Below, in pieces: positions 24,161-33,202 of a stretch of DNA of 64,000 nt (position 1 is its first letter; every line of letters starts with the position of its first letter). Position numbers and translations under genes: made by a program. The notes under the pieces were generated by a model. That model saw only the letters and a list, made by a program, of their open reading frames with translations. It did not search any database and was not told the origin of the DNA. Origin of the DNA: CAZGAQ01 sp964523405 (lineage in GTDB: Bacteria; Planctomycetota; Phycisphaerae; UBA1845; Fen-1342); assembly GCA_964523405.1 (NCBI GenBank), contig CAZGAQ010000001.1:248001-312000 (forward strand), given 5' to 3'.

Positions 24161-25228
24161 TCAGAACTTCCAGGGGAAGCGTGTGCGGTAGTGCCGGAAG
24201 AGGAGGCCGAGCGTGCGAAACACGATGTAGCCAAAGTACAGCTCGGCCGCGTAGCCGGCGATGGGTGCCAGCAGTCTGAGTCCGGGTTGATCAAGAGGCC
24301 GTTCCGCGCGGTTGAAGAGGTACCAGAAGCCGAGCGTGAGCAGGATTTGCAGCCAGGCGACCAAGTAGACCGGGCCGATCCCCCAGATGCAGCGGACCAG
24401 CCAGTCGGGGCGGAGAAAGAGCAGCGTCTCGCCCAGGGCGACGGACATGACCGCGACGGGCCAGAAGAACGAGCCCGCCAGGAGCGCGGTGGCGACGAAC
24501 AGGCGGTGGTTGGGATCGTCCGCTAGCCGCACGTGAAGGTAGTACGCCGGCCCCAGACAGATGGCCGTGATCGCGAGCAGCCAGAGTGCCGGCTTGATGG
24601 CGTCCTCCCAGAATGTCCAGTCCGTCTGCGTGACCGGGATGTCGTCTTCGCCGGCAGCCGTACGCGTCAGCGTGCTCCAGTAGAAGTGCACGACGAAGAG
24701 CGAGACGCAGACGGATAGCACAAGCACGAGGGGAAGTGCGAGGCAGCCGAGGATCGGGATCTGGCTGATCAGAGCCGGCACGGCGCAGCCCACCGCGGTG
24801 AGGAGCAGATTGACGGCGTTGGACTTGCTGCCCGCGAGGCAGAAGCTGGTCAGCAGGTCCCACAGGAAGGTCGGCGGGACTGTCGCAGTCGATGGGACGG
24901 GGAAATCCGGGGCCGCGCGGTGCACCTGCGCGACCGGCGCAGGAGTGGGAGGGCGAGAAACCTCCAACTCCCGGTCCGGCGGCGGCGCGGGACGCTCGAT
25001 GGCGGGGCCGTTCGCCAACGCCAGCCAGTCGGTGCCGCCGGCTGGAGCCGCGGGCGCAACGTCGGCAGCGGGCTCGGCCGGAAGGGGGTTCCGTGCGGGA
25101 ATCGTCAGCGTGCTGCCGCAGTGTCGACAGCGAGCCCGCTGTCCCGCGTGGACGACCGGCAGGCGATAGCGCTTGCCACAGGCACACTGGACGACCGCGG
25201 CCGGTGCCTTGTCGGGGTGGGTGACCAT
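24161..25228 (-). CDS. Multi-pass membrane protein with N-terminal zinc ribbon
   Basis: 355 residues. It begins with a zinc ribbon (residues 15-45: CACGKRYRLP, then CRHCGSTL), followed by a Pro/Ala-rich linker (about 48-115) and at least six hydrophobic segments (LLTAVGCAVPALI, LALPLVLVLSVCVSLFVVHF, ALWLLAITAICLGPAYY, LLAGSFFWPVAVMSVAL, VYLVAWLQILLTLGFWYLF and one near 330). I recognise the zinc-ribbon plus membrane layout as common in planctomycetes but no function. GGGAGG lies close before the ATG. The alr gene follows 106 bases downstream on the same strand. Confidence 0.8.
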   Translation of the reverse strand: MVTHPDKAPAAVVQCACGKRYRLPVVHAGQRARCRHCGSTLTIPARNPLPAEPAADVAPAAPAGGTDWLALANGPAIERPAPPPDRELEVSRPPTPAPVAQVHRAAPDFPVPSTATVPPTFLWDLLTSFCLAGSKSNAVNLLLTAVGCAVPALISQIPILGCLALPLVLVLSVCVSLFVVHFYWSTLTRTAAGEDDIPVTQTDWTFWEDAIKPALWLLAITAICLGPAYYLHVRLADDPNHRLFVATALLAGSFFWPVAVMSVALGETLLFLRPDWLVRCIWGIGPVYLVAWLQILLTLGFWYLFNRAERPLDQPGLRLLAPIAGYAAELYFGYIVFRTLGLLFRHYRTRFPWKF

Positions 25229-25283
25229 CGGACGCCTCCCGCGAAATTACGCGGTCATTGTCGCGCGGCGAGTGACCGTCGGC

Positions 25284-25292
25284 TGCTACAAT
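25284..25292 (+). promoter_or_regulatory. Probable extended -10 promoter of queA
   Basis: TGCTACAAT is an extended -10 (TGn plus TACAAT, 5/6). No good -35 lies 16-18 bases upstream, as extended -10 promoters allow. The leader to the TTG start would be about 27 bases, too short for a riboswitch. Confidence 0.5.
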
Positions 25293-25325
25293 TTCGCCCG
25301 GTCTTTGGAAGCGCGAGGCGCCTGT

Positions 25326-26384
25326 TTGAAGCTGGCTGAACTGAACTACGACCTGCCGCCGGAGCGGATTGCCCAGACGCCGTGCGCGCAGCGGGACGCG
25401 TCGCGGTTGCTCGTGCTGGACCGGGCGACGGGCGCCCTGGAGCACCGCGTTTTCCGTGATCTGCCCCGGTACCTGCGGGCCGGGGATTGCCTTGTGCTGA
25501 ACGATACCCGCGTGGTCCCGGCGCGGTTCTTCTGCAAGCGGGCGACCGGGGGACGCGTGGAAGGGCTGTTCCTGCACGCCGAGCCGCCCGCCTGGCGCGT
25601 GCTGCTCAAGCCGTCCGCGCGCCTGAAAGTGGGGGAGTCCTTGCGGTGTGCGGCCGAGGTGGTTCTGCAGATCGTGGCGCGGGCGGAACGCGGGGAGTGG
25701 CTGGTGCGACCGGAGCCGGAACGGCCGGCGCTGGAGTTACTCGGCCGGATCGGGCAGACTCCGCTGCCGCCGTATATTCACCGCGATGCGGCGGGGGCGC
25801 CGCCGCTGTCGGACGCCGATGCGGAGCGTTACCAGACGGTATATGCGCGGCAGCCCGGGGCGGTGGCGGCGCCGACGGCGGGGCTGCACTTCACGCCGGA
25901 GCTGCTGGCCGCCATCGAGCGGCAGGGGGTCCGCATTGTTCGGGTGACGCTGCACGTCGGGGCGGGCACATTTGTCCCGATTGAGGCGGAGGACCTGGCG
26001 GACCATCGCATGCATGCTGAGTGGTTTGAGGTGTCGCCCACGGCGGCGGCGACGCTGGGGGCGACGCGGGCCGCCGGCGGTCGCATCTTCGCCGTCGGCA
26101 CGACCGCGACGCGCGTGCTGGAGACGCTGGGACAGGGTGTTGCCGCAGGCATGCCGGCGCCGCCGCCGGCCGCTATGAGCGGCTGGACAGACATCTTCAT
26201 CCACCCGCCGCACGCGTTCCGGTATGTGGACGGGATGATCACGAATTTCCACCTGCCGGGCAGCACCCTGTTGGCCCTGGTGATGGCCCTGGCGTCGCCG
26301 GCGCAGATCCGCGCGGCCTATGCCGCCGCCATCGCCGCGGAATACCGGTTCTACAGCTATGGCGATGCGATGCTGATTCTCTGA
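25326..26384 (+). CDS. queA: S-adenosylmethionine:tRNA ribosyltransferase-isomerase
   Basis: 352 residues, normal length. QueA transfers and isomerises the ribosyl part of SAM onto preQ1 in tRNA to make epoxyqueuosine. Typical stretches are LNYDLPPERIAQTP at the start, DCLVLNDTRVVPAR, LGRIGQTPLPPYI, YQTVYA with GAVAAPTAGLHFT, HVGAGTFVPI and MITNFHLPGSTLLALV. The start is TTG at 25326: it begins the family N-terminus exactly and has GAGG about eight bases upstream, while longer in-frame starts would add unrelated residues. Confidence 0.95.
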   Translation: MKLAELNYDLPPERIAQTPCAQRDASRLLVLDRATGALEHRVFRDLPRYLRAGDCLVLNDTRVVPARFFCKRATGGRVEGLFLHAEPPAWRVLLKPSARLKVGESLRCAAEVVLQIVARAERGEWLVRPEPERPALELLGRIGQTPLPPYIHRDAAGAPPLSDADAERYQTVYARQPGAVAAPTAGLHFTPELLAAIERQGVRIVRVTLHVGAGTFVPIEAEDLADHRMHAEWFEVSPTAAATLGATRAAGGRIFAVGTTATRVLETLGQGVAAGMPAPPPAAMSGWTDIFIHPPHAFRYVDGMITNFHLPGSTLLALVMALASPAQIRAAYAAAIAAEYRFYSYGDAMLIL

Positions 26385-26393
26385 CGGGCGCCG

Positions 26394-26399
26394 TATAAT
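26394..26399 (+). promoter_or_regulatory. Perfect TATAAT -10 before the hydroxyacid dehydrogenase
   Basis: TATAAT at 26394-26399, ten bases after the queA stop and about 35 bases before the next ATG. No clear TTGACA lies upstream (TGCTGA at a 17-base spacing). Confidence 0.45.
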
Positions 26400-26434
26400 G
26401 CGGCCCGGTCGGTGCGGCCAAAGAAAGGGAGCCC

Positions 26435-27400
26435 ATGAGCACAGCACGAATCCTCATCACGCGCCGCGTGCCGCCGCCCGCCAGCGAGCGGCTGCAGCAG
26501 GCCGGGCACGTGGTTGACCTGATCAATCAGGACGATCCGCCGAGTCGGTACGAGCTGATTTCCCGCGTACATGGCGCGGCCGCCATCGTCGCGATGCTCA
26601 GCGAGCGGATCGACGCCGCCCTGCTCGACGCCGCCGGCCCGCAGCTCAAGGTGATCGCCAACTTTGCCGTGGGCTACGACAACATTGACCTGGCCGCCTG
26701 TCGCCAGCGCGGCGTGCGGGCCACCAACACGCCGGGCGTGCTGACCGATGCCACGGCCGATACGGCTTGGGCGCTCATCCTGTCGGCCGCGCGGCGCGTG
26801 ATCGAAGGCGATCACCTGGTCCGCGCGGGGCAGTGGACCGGTTGGGCACCTACGCAGCTCCTGGGGCTGCAGCTCAGCGGGGCGACGCTGGGGATCATTG
26901 GCACCGGGCGGATCGGGACGGCGGTGGCGCTGCGGTCGGTCGGCTTCGGGATGCGCGTCCTGTATGTGGATGAGCAAGCGAACGAGGAATTGGAGCAGCG
27001 CGTCGGGGCGCAGCGGGTTACGCTGGCGGAAGTGCTGCCGGCCGCGGACGTCTTGTCCCTGCACGTGCCCCTCACCGCGGAGACGCGGCATCTGATCGGG
27101 GCGGCGGAGTTGGCGCGGATGAAGCCCACGGCCGTGCTGATCAACACCGCCCGCGGCCCGGTGATCGACGAGCCGGCTCTCGTGCAGGCGCTGCGCGCGG
27201 GCACGATTGCGGCCGCCGGGCTTGACGTCTACGAGCACGAGCCCCGCCTGTCGCCCGGCTTGGCCGAGCTGCCCAATGTCGTCCTGCTGCCGCACCTCGG
27301 TAGCGCCACGGTGGCCACGCGCCGGCAGATGTCGGCGATGGTGGCCGACAACGTCCTGGCCGTCCTGTCCGGCCAGGAGCCGCCGAACCCGGTTGTGTGA
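26435..27400 (+). CDS. D-2-hydroxyacid dehydrogenase (glyoxylate/hydroxypyruvate reductase type)
   Basis: 321 residues. The NAD(P) motif is LGIIGTGRIGTAVALR; the catalytic set is the Arg in INTARGPVID, the Glu in the following helix region (DVYEHEP) and the His in LLPHLGSAT. ANFAVGYDNIDL and RATNTPGVLTDATAD are typical of glyoxylate/hydroxypyruvate reductases. It probably reduces glyoxylate or hydroxypyruvate to the D-hydroxyacid. GGGAG precedes the ATG. gapN follows 20 bases downstream, so both are likely co-transcribed. Confidence 0.9.
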   Translation: MSTARILITRRVPPPASERLQQAGHVVDLINQDDPPSRYELISRVHGAAAIVAMLSERIDAALLDAAGPQLKVIANFAVGYDNIDLAACRQRGVRATNTPGVLTDATADTAWALILSAARRVIEGDHLVRAGQWTGWAPTQLLGLQLSGATLGIIGTGRIGTAVALRSVGFGMRVLYVDEQANEELEQRVGAQRVTLAEVLPAADVLSLHVPLTAETRHLIGAAELARMKPTAVLINTARGPVIDEPALVQALRAGTIAAAGLDVYEHEPRLSPGLAELPNVVLLPHLGSATVATRRQMSAMVADNVLAVLSGQEPPNPVV

Positions 27401-27420
27401 TCTCTCCAGCGAGGCGAAAC

Positions 27421-29049
27421 ATGCCCACGAAAGTCAGCCAGCCCGCTCCCGTGTTCCCGGTCACCCTGGACGCCGTGCCGGCCGCCTTGCGCGTGCCGTA
27501 CTACGACGGGGCACGCTACCTTATCGACGGCGTGGTGCGCGCGTGGCGCGGGCCGTGTCAGGAGGTGCTCTCGCCGGTCTGCATCGGCGGCCCGCAGGAT
27601 GCGCAGCCGTATCGGCTCGGCCGGTATCCGCTCATGACGCCCGAGGATGCCCTGGCGGCGCTGGCGGGGGCGCAGCGGGCCTACGAGCACGGGCGCGGCG
27701 TTTGGCCGATGATGACGGTGGCCGAACGGATCGGCCACCTGGAGACGTTTGTGCCGCGGATGGAAGCGCAGCGTGACGAGGTCGTGCGGCTGCTGATGTG
27801 GGAGATCGGCAAGACGCTGCCGGACGCGCAGAAGGAGTTCGACCGCACGGTCGTCTACATGCGCGACACGATTCAGGCACTGAAAGAGCTGGACCGCACG
27901 AGTTCGCGTTTTGCCGTACAGGAGGGCTTCGTCGCCCAGATTCGCCGCAGCCCGCTGGGCGTGGTGCTGTGCATGGGGCCGTTCAACTACCCGCTGAACG
28001 AAACGTTCACGACGCTCATTCCGGCCCTGATCATGGGCAACACCGTGATCTTCAAGCCGCCGAAGCACGGCGTGTTGCTGCACGCGCCGCTCTTGCAGGC
28101 GTTCGCGGAGTCATTCCCGCCGGGCGTGGTGAACACGGTCTACGGCGACGGACGCACCGTGGTTGGCCCGTTGATGACCAGCGGAGCGATCGATGTGCTC
28201 GCCTTCATCGGCTCGGCCGGGGTGGCGTCCATTCTCAAGCACCAGCATCCGCGGCCGAATCGCCTGCGCTGCGTGCTGGGGCTAGAAGCGAAGAACATGG
28301 CCGTCATCTGCGCCGACGCCGACCTCGACTTGGCCGTGTCGGAGTGCGTGCTCGGCAGCCTCTCATACAACGGGCAGCGCTGCACGGCCCTCAAGATCAT
28401 CTTCGTGCACCGCAGTCGGGCGGCGGAATTCACCGCGCGCTTCGCGGCCGCGGTGGGCGAGTTGAAGGTGGGCATGCCGTGGGAAGACGGCGTGAAGATC
28501 ACGCCGCTGCCGGAAGACAACAAGCCGGAGTGGCTGAAGAAGCTGGTGGACGGGGCGGCCGCCGGCGGGGCGAAGATCATGAATGCCGGCGGCGGGACGA
28601 TCGACCGCACGCTGTACTACCCCGCCGTCGTGTATCCCGCGAAGCCGGACATGGAACTGTGCCAGGTGGAGCAGTTCGGCCCCGTCGTGCCGGTCCTCGC
28701 GTACGACGACGAGGATGAAGTCATTCAGTGGGCGGTCGATTGCCCGACCGGCCAGCAGGCCGCGATCTTCGGGCGCGATGCCCGCAGGCTCAGCCGGCTT
28801 GTGGACACGCTGGTCAACCAGGTCTGCCGCGTGAATCTCAACAGTCAGTGCCAGCGCGGGCCGGATGTGTTTCCGTTCACCGGGCGCAAGGATTCGGCGG
28901 AGGGGACGCTTTCGGTATCGGATGCGCTGCGCGTCTTCTCGATCCGGAGCCTGGTGGCAGCGAAGGCGAACGACGCGAACGAGGCGATCATCTCGGAGAT
29001 CATCCGCGGCCGGCACTCGCATTTCCTGTCGACGGATTTCATCTTCTGA
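27421..29049 (+). CDS. gapN: Non-phosphorylating glyceraldehyde-3-phosphate dehydrogenase (NADP), aldehyde dehydrogenase family
   Basis: 542 residues. An aldehyde dehydrogenase closest in pattern to the GapN branch: SPLGVVLCMGPFNYPLNE, TLIPALIMGNTVIFKPPKHG, FIGSAGVA, LGLEAKNMAVI with the general-base Glu, and catalytic Cys in YNGQRCTALK. GapN oxidises glyceraldehyde 3-phosphate directly to 3-phosphoglycerate with NADP, bypassing ATP formation. The ATG at 27421 follows GAGGCGAAAC; an upstream in-frame ATG at 27397 lacks a ribosome site and overlaps the previous gene. Substrate is inferred from these motifs, not proven. Confidence 0.85.
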   Translation: MPTKVSQPAPVFPVTLDAVPAALRVPYYDGARYLIDGVVRAWRGPCQEVLSPVCIGGPQDAQPYRLGRYPLMTPEDALAALAGAQRAYEHGRGVWPMMTVAERIGHLETFVPRMEAQRDEVVRLLMWEIGKTLPDAQKEFDRTVVYMRDTIQALKELDRTSSRFAVQEGFVAQIRRSPLGVVLCMGPFNYPLNETFTTLIPALIMGNTVIFKPPKHGVLLHAPLLQAFAESFPPGVVNTVYGDGRTVVGPLMTSGAIDVLAFIGSAGVASILKHQHPRPNRLRCVLGLEAKNMAVICADADLDLAVSECVLGSLSYNGQRCTALKIIFVHRSRAAEFTARFAAAVGELKVGMPWEDGVKITPLPEDNKPEWLKKLVDGAAAGGAKIMNAGGGTIDRTLYYPAVVYPAKPDMELCQVEQFGPVVPVLAYDDEDEVIQWAVDCPTGQQAAIFGRDARRLSRLVDTLVNQVCRVNLNSQCQRGPDVFPFTGRKDSAEGTLSVSDALRVFSIRSLVAAKANDANEAIISEIIRGRHSHFLSTDFIF

Positions 29050-29284
29050 AGTCGGGTGCGGGTGCGGGACGTCATGCTGGGCGGGAGCCGCCGGGCGATT
29101 TGCTGCGAGTCTGTGGCGTATGCTGCGGTTCCAGCCCAACCTACGCGCTGAGGCGGCGCCGCGTATCGCCGGCCGACACCTCGGCGATGGGGTGGAACGG
29201 GTAGGCCGAGGCAGGATCGGCCACATCGGCACCGATTGGGCGGTACGCCGCATTCGGTCCCAGCTCAGCGCTTTTTGGGTATGG

Positions 29285-30460
29285 TCAGCGTGCCAACTCG
29301 TCGCACAACTGCGCGCACAGGAGCAGGGCGCGCGGGATGTGGAAAGGGCCCTTCCAGACGCCGCCCTTGAGCGGGGTGGAGACGCGCCCGTCGCGGTGCA
29401 GGTAGCCGAACCACTCGCCGTAGGCCGAGTCGGGGAAATGCCCAAAGGTCCATTCGTGCACGTCTGCAAACTGCCGCGCGTACTTCTCGTCGTGCGTTGC
29501 CTGGTAGGCCATGAGCAGGGCGATGGCGGCCTCGTTATGCGGCCACCACAGCTTCATGTCGTGTTCGAGCTGCGTGGCCGGTTTGCCGTCGACGTCCACG
29601 AAATACAGCAGGCCGCCGTACTGCGCGTCCCAGCCGCGGTCCATCGCGTAGTCCACCATCTTGAGCGCGCGGGCCGTCAGGGCCTGGTCGCCGCGCCGGC
29701 GGGCCACGTCCAGGATGAACCAGGCGCACTCGATCGCGTGGCCGGGATTCATCACGCGGCCCTCGGGCTGGTCGATGCGCACGCCGCCGGGACCGGTGGT
29801 TTCGAGGACGGCGCCGATGTCGTCGCGGACGAAGTCGCGGAAGATCTCGGTGACGCACTGGTCGATGATCTGCTCGTAGACCGGGGCGTCGTCGATCAGC
29901 CGCAGCGTGTCGGCCACGTTCAGTAGGCACATGAGCGGCGAAAGGCCCTGCATCGGGCGCGTCTGCGGATTGACCTTGGGCTCGGTCAAGCCGGGCGTGC
30001 GGAGATAGCGGACGAGCTGCTCGAACAGGCCGAGGGCGCGGCGGCGGATCTGCTCGTCGCCGGTGATCTTGGCGAGGGCCGTGAACGCGAGCACGCCGAA
30101 GACCTCGCTATAGACGTAGCGGCGCATGCGCAGGGGGCGGCCCGCGCGGTCGACGAGGAAGTACATCTTGCCGTGCTTGTCGAAGCAGTGCCGGGTCAGG
30201 AAGTCGTAGCCGTGGCGAGCGAGTTCGAGCCACTCGGGGCGGGGCTCGACGAGGCGGTACAGGGTGGCGTAGAGCCAGGTGGCGCGGCCCTGCAGCCAGA
30301 CGGGCTTGTCGGTGCCGTAAAGGCTGCCGTCGCGCCCCAGCAACATGTAGAACCCGCCGTGCTCCCGGTCGACGGAATGCCGCATCCAGAACGGTACAAT
30401 GTCGTCGAGCAGAGCGGACCGGTACTGGTCGCGCCACTGCAGCAAACGCTCACGATCCAT
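29285..30460 (-). CDS. N-acylglucosamine 2-epimerase (AGE) family protein
   Basis: 391 residues, a complete (alpha/alpha)6 barrel protein of the AGE family. Signature stretches: HGGFYMLLGRDG, KPVWLQGRATWLYATLY, YVYSEVFGVLAF, RVMNPGHAIECAWFILDVA with the catalytic His, and KLWWPHNEAAIALLMAY with the second His. Members epimerise N-acylglucosamine, glucose/mannose or cellobiose, so it acts on a free sugar; which one is open. AGAGGAG precedes the ATG at 30460. It is divergent from the FAD enzyme gene at 30621. Confidence 0.88.
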   Translation of the reverse strand: MDRERLLQWRDQYRSALLDDIVPFWMRHSVDREHGGFYMLLGRDGSLYGTDKPVWLQGRATWLYATLYRLVEPRPEWLELARHGYDFLTRHCFDKHGKMYFLVDRAGRPLRMRRYVYSEVFGVLAFTALAKITGDEQIRRRALGLFEQLVRYLRTPGLTEPKVNPQTRPMQGLSPLMCLLNVADTLRLIDDAPVYEQIIDQCVTEIFRDFVRDDIGAVLETTGPGGVRIDQPEGRVMNPGHAIECAWFILDVARRRGDQALTARALKMVDYAMDRGWDAQYGGLLYFVDVDGKPATQLEHDMKLWWPHNEAAIALLMAYQATHDEKYARQFADVHEWTFGHFPDSAYGEWFGYLHRDGRVSTPLKGGVWKGPFHIPRALLLCAQLCDELAR

Positions 30461-30505
30461 GGCCACTCCTCTGGCGTGGCCCGTTCCCTGGCCGCGTCGG
30501 GAAAC

Positions 30506-30535
30506 ATGATACCCGGAGCGGCGGCGGCGGGGCAG
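30506..30535 (-). promoter_or_regulatory. Possible promoter of the AGE-family gene (CTGCCC-N18-TATCAT)
   Basis: On the minus strand CTGCCC (30530-30535), an 18-base spacer and TATCAT (30506-30511), 45 bases before the ATG. The same pair occurs before the ABC ATPase and, with TATGAT, before the gnnA-like gene. Confidence 0.4.
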
Positions 30536-30620
30536 TCCGAGGCGACCAAACCGATCTGTGGAGCGGCGGGTTCGCGGGGGGCGCCTTGCGAAGCCGTCCA
30601 GAGAGTGTGAGACTGACCTC

Positions 30621-31988
30621 ATGAATACGCCAGAAGCATCGTGTCCGGCGGCGGCTTTGGACTGGGCTGGCCTACCCGGCGCGCGCGAGGTCGACGTGCT
30701 CGTCGTGGGCGGTGGGCCGGCGGGCTGCGGGGCGGCGATTGCGGCCGCGCGCGAGGGGGCGCGCACGCTGCTCGTGGAGCAATACGGGTTCCTGGGGGGC
30801 ATGGGGACGGCCGGGCTGGTACCGGCGTGGTGTCCGTTCACGGATCGTCAGCAGCCGATCACGCGCGGCATCGCGCTCGAAATCCTGCAGGAAATGAAGG
30901 CGGGCATGCCGCACATCCCCGCCGACGCGTACGACTGGGTGCCGGTCGATCCGGAGCTGCTTAAGTTCATTTACGAGCGGCGGGTGACCGCGGCCGGGGC
31001 CGAGGTGCTGTTGCTCACGCACTTTGTGGACGCCGAGCGTGACGGCGACACCGTGCGCGGTGTGATCGTGCACAACAAGTCCGGGCTGCAGCGGATTGTG
31101 GCCGGCGTGGTGATCGATGCCACGGGCGACGGCGACATGGCGGCGCGGGCGGGGGCGCCGTTCGAAAAGGGCGATCCGCAGACGGGCGCGTTGCAGCCCG
31201 TGACGATGTGCTTTGTGCTGGCGGGCGTGGACAACCAGGTGCTGCAGCCGTGGTTGTGGGCCGATAACGCGAAGAACCTGCTCTTGCGACCGGCCATCGC
31301 GGCGGCGAAGGCGGCCGGCGATCTGCGCATTCTGGAGGAGGCCGCCAACGTCGCGTACCAGTCGCCGACCACGATCGGGCTGAACTTCAGCCACGTGTTC
31401 GACGTGGACGGGACCGACGCCGCGGCCCTGTCGCGGGCCCAGATCGAAGGCCGGCGGCTCATCCGTCACCTGACGGAGTTCATCCGCAAGTATCTGCCGG
31501 GCTGCGCGCAGGCGTACCTGGTTTCCAGCGGCGTGCAGATTGGCGTGCGCGAGACGCGGCGGATCCTCGGCGACTACGTGCTGACACTGGAAGACTACCT
31601 GGCGCGCCGCAGTTTTCCCGATGAGATCGCCCGCAACGCATACTACATCGACATTCACCTGTCGCGCCGCGAGTGGGAGCGGACGCTCGGAGGAGAAGTG
31701 AACTGGGAAGAGAAGATTCATCAGTACGGGCCGGGCGAGTCGCATGGCATACCGTATCGCTGCCTCACGCCGCGCGGCCTGACGAATGTGCTGGTGGCCG
31801 GCCGCTGTATCAGCACGGATCGGCCGGTGCAGGGCGCGGTGCGGACGATGCCGAACTGCATCGCGCTGGGGGAGGCGGCGGGGTGCGCGGCCGCGCTGGC
31901 CGCCACTCGGCATGGCGGGGTGGTGCGGGTTGTCGATGTTGCGGCACTGCGCGTGCGGCTGCGGGAATGCGGGGCGTGGCTGCCGTAG
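30621..31988 (+). CDS. FAD-dependent oxidoreductase (FAD_oxidored family), cytoplasmic
   Basis: 455 residues. FAD fold VDVLVVGGGPAGCGAAIAAA, end of the second strand LLVEQYG, then FLGGMGTAGLVP; VVIDATGDGDMAARAG is the GD motif, and NVLVAGRCISTDRPVQGAVR the C-terminal FAD contact. It belongs to the same PF12831 group as the lipoprotein at 4590 but has no signal peptide. The substrate is unknown. Only a weak GAG lies before the ATG. It converges with the gnnA-like gene, 18 bases apart. Confidence 0.85.
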   Translation: MNTPEASCPAAALDWAGLPGAREVDVLVVGGGPAGCGAAIAAAREGARTLLVEQYGFLGGMGTAGLVPAWCPFTDRQQPITRGIALEILQEMKAGMPHIPADAYDWVPVDPELLKFIYERRVTAAGAEVLLLTHFVDAERDGDTVRGVIVHNKSGLQRIVAGVVIDATGDGDMAARAGAPFEKGDPQTGALQPVTMCFVLAGVDNQVLQPWLWADNAKNLLLRPAIAAAKAAGDLRILEEAANVAYQSPTTIGLNFSHVFDVDGTDAAALSRAQIEGRRLIRHLTEFIRKYLPGCAQAYLVSSGVQIGVRETRRILGDYVLTLEDYLARRSFPDEIARNAYYIDIHLSRREWERTLGGEVNWEEKIHQYGPGESHGIPYRCLTPRGLTNVLVAGRCISTDRPVQGAVRTMPNCIALGEAAGCAAALAATRHGGVVRVVDVAALRVRLRECGAWLP

Positions 31989-32006
31989 TGCAGGTGGTCT
32001 GCGACG

Positions 32007-33074
32007 CTACTCGGTGCGCATGGCCCGGCCGAAGATGTCGGCGGCGAGTCCGACGCGCTCCCCCATGTCGCCATCCCAGCGATGCGCCGAGAGTGAACTC
32101 ACGATCTGCTCCGCCAGGCGCACGGCCGCCACGCCATCCTCCGCGGGCACGGGCGGGCGCCCGCCGGTGCGGACGCAATCGATGAAGGTCTCCAACTCGG
32201 TGCGCAGGGGGTCCTTCGCGTCGATCGCCAGCGGTTCGACGTGGACCATTTTGCCGAAGTCCAGGCCGGCGACCTGGGACAGGTCTTCCAGGTTGCGTTC
32301 GCGGGCGAGCTTGAGCACGTCGAGGTTCTGGTCGAGGGTGATCGCCACGCCGACCTTCTTCTGGTAGTCCAGGGAGACGTAGGCCTTCTCGGCGAAGAGC
32401 CGCAACTTGCGCTCGGTCTTCAGGGCCAGGCGCGAGGCCGTCAGGTTGGCCACGGCGCCGCGCTTGAAGCGCACGCGTGCGTTGGCGATGTCCTCGTGCT
32501 TGCCCAGCACGTTGACGCCCACCGCGTCGACGCTGGCGACTTCGTCGTGCACCAGGTGCAGGACGATGTCGATGTCGTGGATCATCAGGTCGAACACGAC
32601 GCCGATGTCGGCTGAGCGGAACGTGAACGGGCTGATGCGGTGCGTCTCGACGAACTTGCCGTGTAGCCCCAAGCGATCCACGGCGCGCACGGCCGGGTTG
32701 AAGCGCTCGGTATGGCCCACGGCCACGACGACGCCGTGCCGCTGCCCAAGGGCGGCGATCTGCTCGGCGTCGGCCGCGCTGGGGGCGAGGGGCTTTTCGA
32801 TCAGCACGTGGATGCCGCGCTCGATCAGCGGGCGGGCGACGGCGAGGTGGTGGACGGTGGGCACGGCGACGCTGACCGCGCGCACCGGGCCAAGGTCGGG
32901 CGTCAGCGCGGGGGCGTACTTCACGTGCAGCGGCTCGGCCAGGGCCTTGGCCCGCTCCAGGCTGGCGTCGATCACCGCGACCAGCTCGACGCCGGGCATT
33001 TCCGCGTAGGTCCGCACGTGGTGTCGGCCCATGTGGCCGCCACCGATCACCGCGACGGGGATCCGCTCGCTCAC
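32007..33074 (-). CDS. Gfo/Idh/MocA family dehydrogenase, GnnA-like, of the lipid A cluster
   Basis: 355 residues. NAD motif VAVIGGGHMGRHH, then VLIEKPLAPS with the family Lys, VGHTERFNPAV, RISPFTFRSADIGVVFDLMIHDIDIV with the catalytic His. A member of this subfamily often sits beside lpxA. In Acidithiobacillus GnnA oxidises UDP-GlcNAc at C3 so that GnnB can aminate it, giving amide-linked acyl chains in lipid A. No gnnB aminotransferase is in the window, so the assignment is by sequence pattern and position. GTG start at 33074 with AAGGAG six bases upstream. It is the last gene of the cluster, 128 bases after lpxA. Confidence 0.78.
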   Translation of the reverse strand: MSERIPVAVIGGGHMGRHHVRTYAEMPGVELVAVIDASLERAKALAEPLHVKYAPALTPDLGPVRAVSVAVPTVHHLAVARPLIERGIHVLIEKPLAPSAADAEQIAALGQRHGVVVAVGHTERFNPAVRAVDRLGLHGKFVETHRISPFTFRSADIGVVFDLMIHDIDIVLHLVHDEVASVDAVGVNVLGKHEDIANARVRFKRGAVANLTASRLALKTERKLRLFAEKAYVSLDYQKKVGVAITLDQNLDVLKLARERNLEDLSQVAGLDFGKMVHVEPLAIDAKDPLRTELETFIDCVRTGGRPPVPAEDGVAAVRLAEQIVSSLSAHRWDGDMGERVGLAADIFGRAMRTE

Positions 33075-33145
33075 CGGAAACTCCTTGAAGGCGGCGCGGC
33101 GCGCGGCACACGACCTCGCCGTGCAGCGCCGGCCGGATGAGGAGC

Positions 33146-33174
33146 ATCATACCGTGGATAGGGCGATCGGGCAG
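33146..33174 (-). promoter_or_regulatory. Possible internal promoter of the gnnA-like gene (CTGCCC-N17-TATGAT)
   Basis: Minus-strand CTGCCC (33169-33174), a 17-base spacer and TATGAT (33146-33151), in the gap between lpxA and the gnnA-like gene, about 70 bases before its GTG. Confidence 0.4.
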
Positions 33175-33202
33175 CGGGACCGACGGCACTGCGGCACGCC
33201 GC

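Noticed and set aside
25293..25325. preQ1 riboswitch before queA
   Set aside because: The predicted leader is only about 27 bases and shows no H-type pseudoknot pattern.
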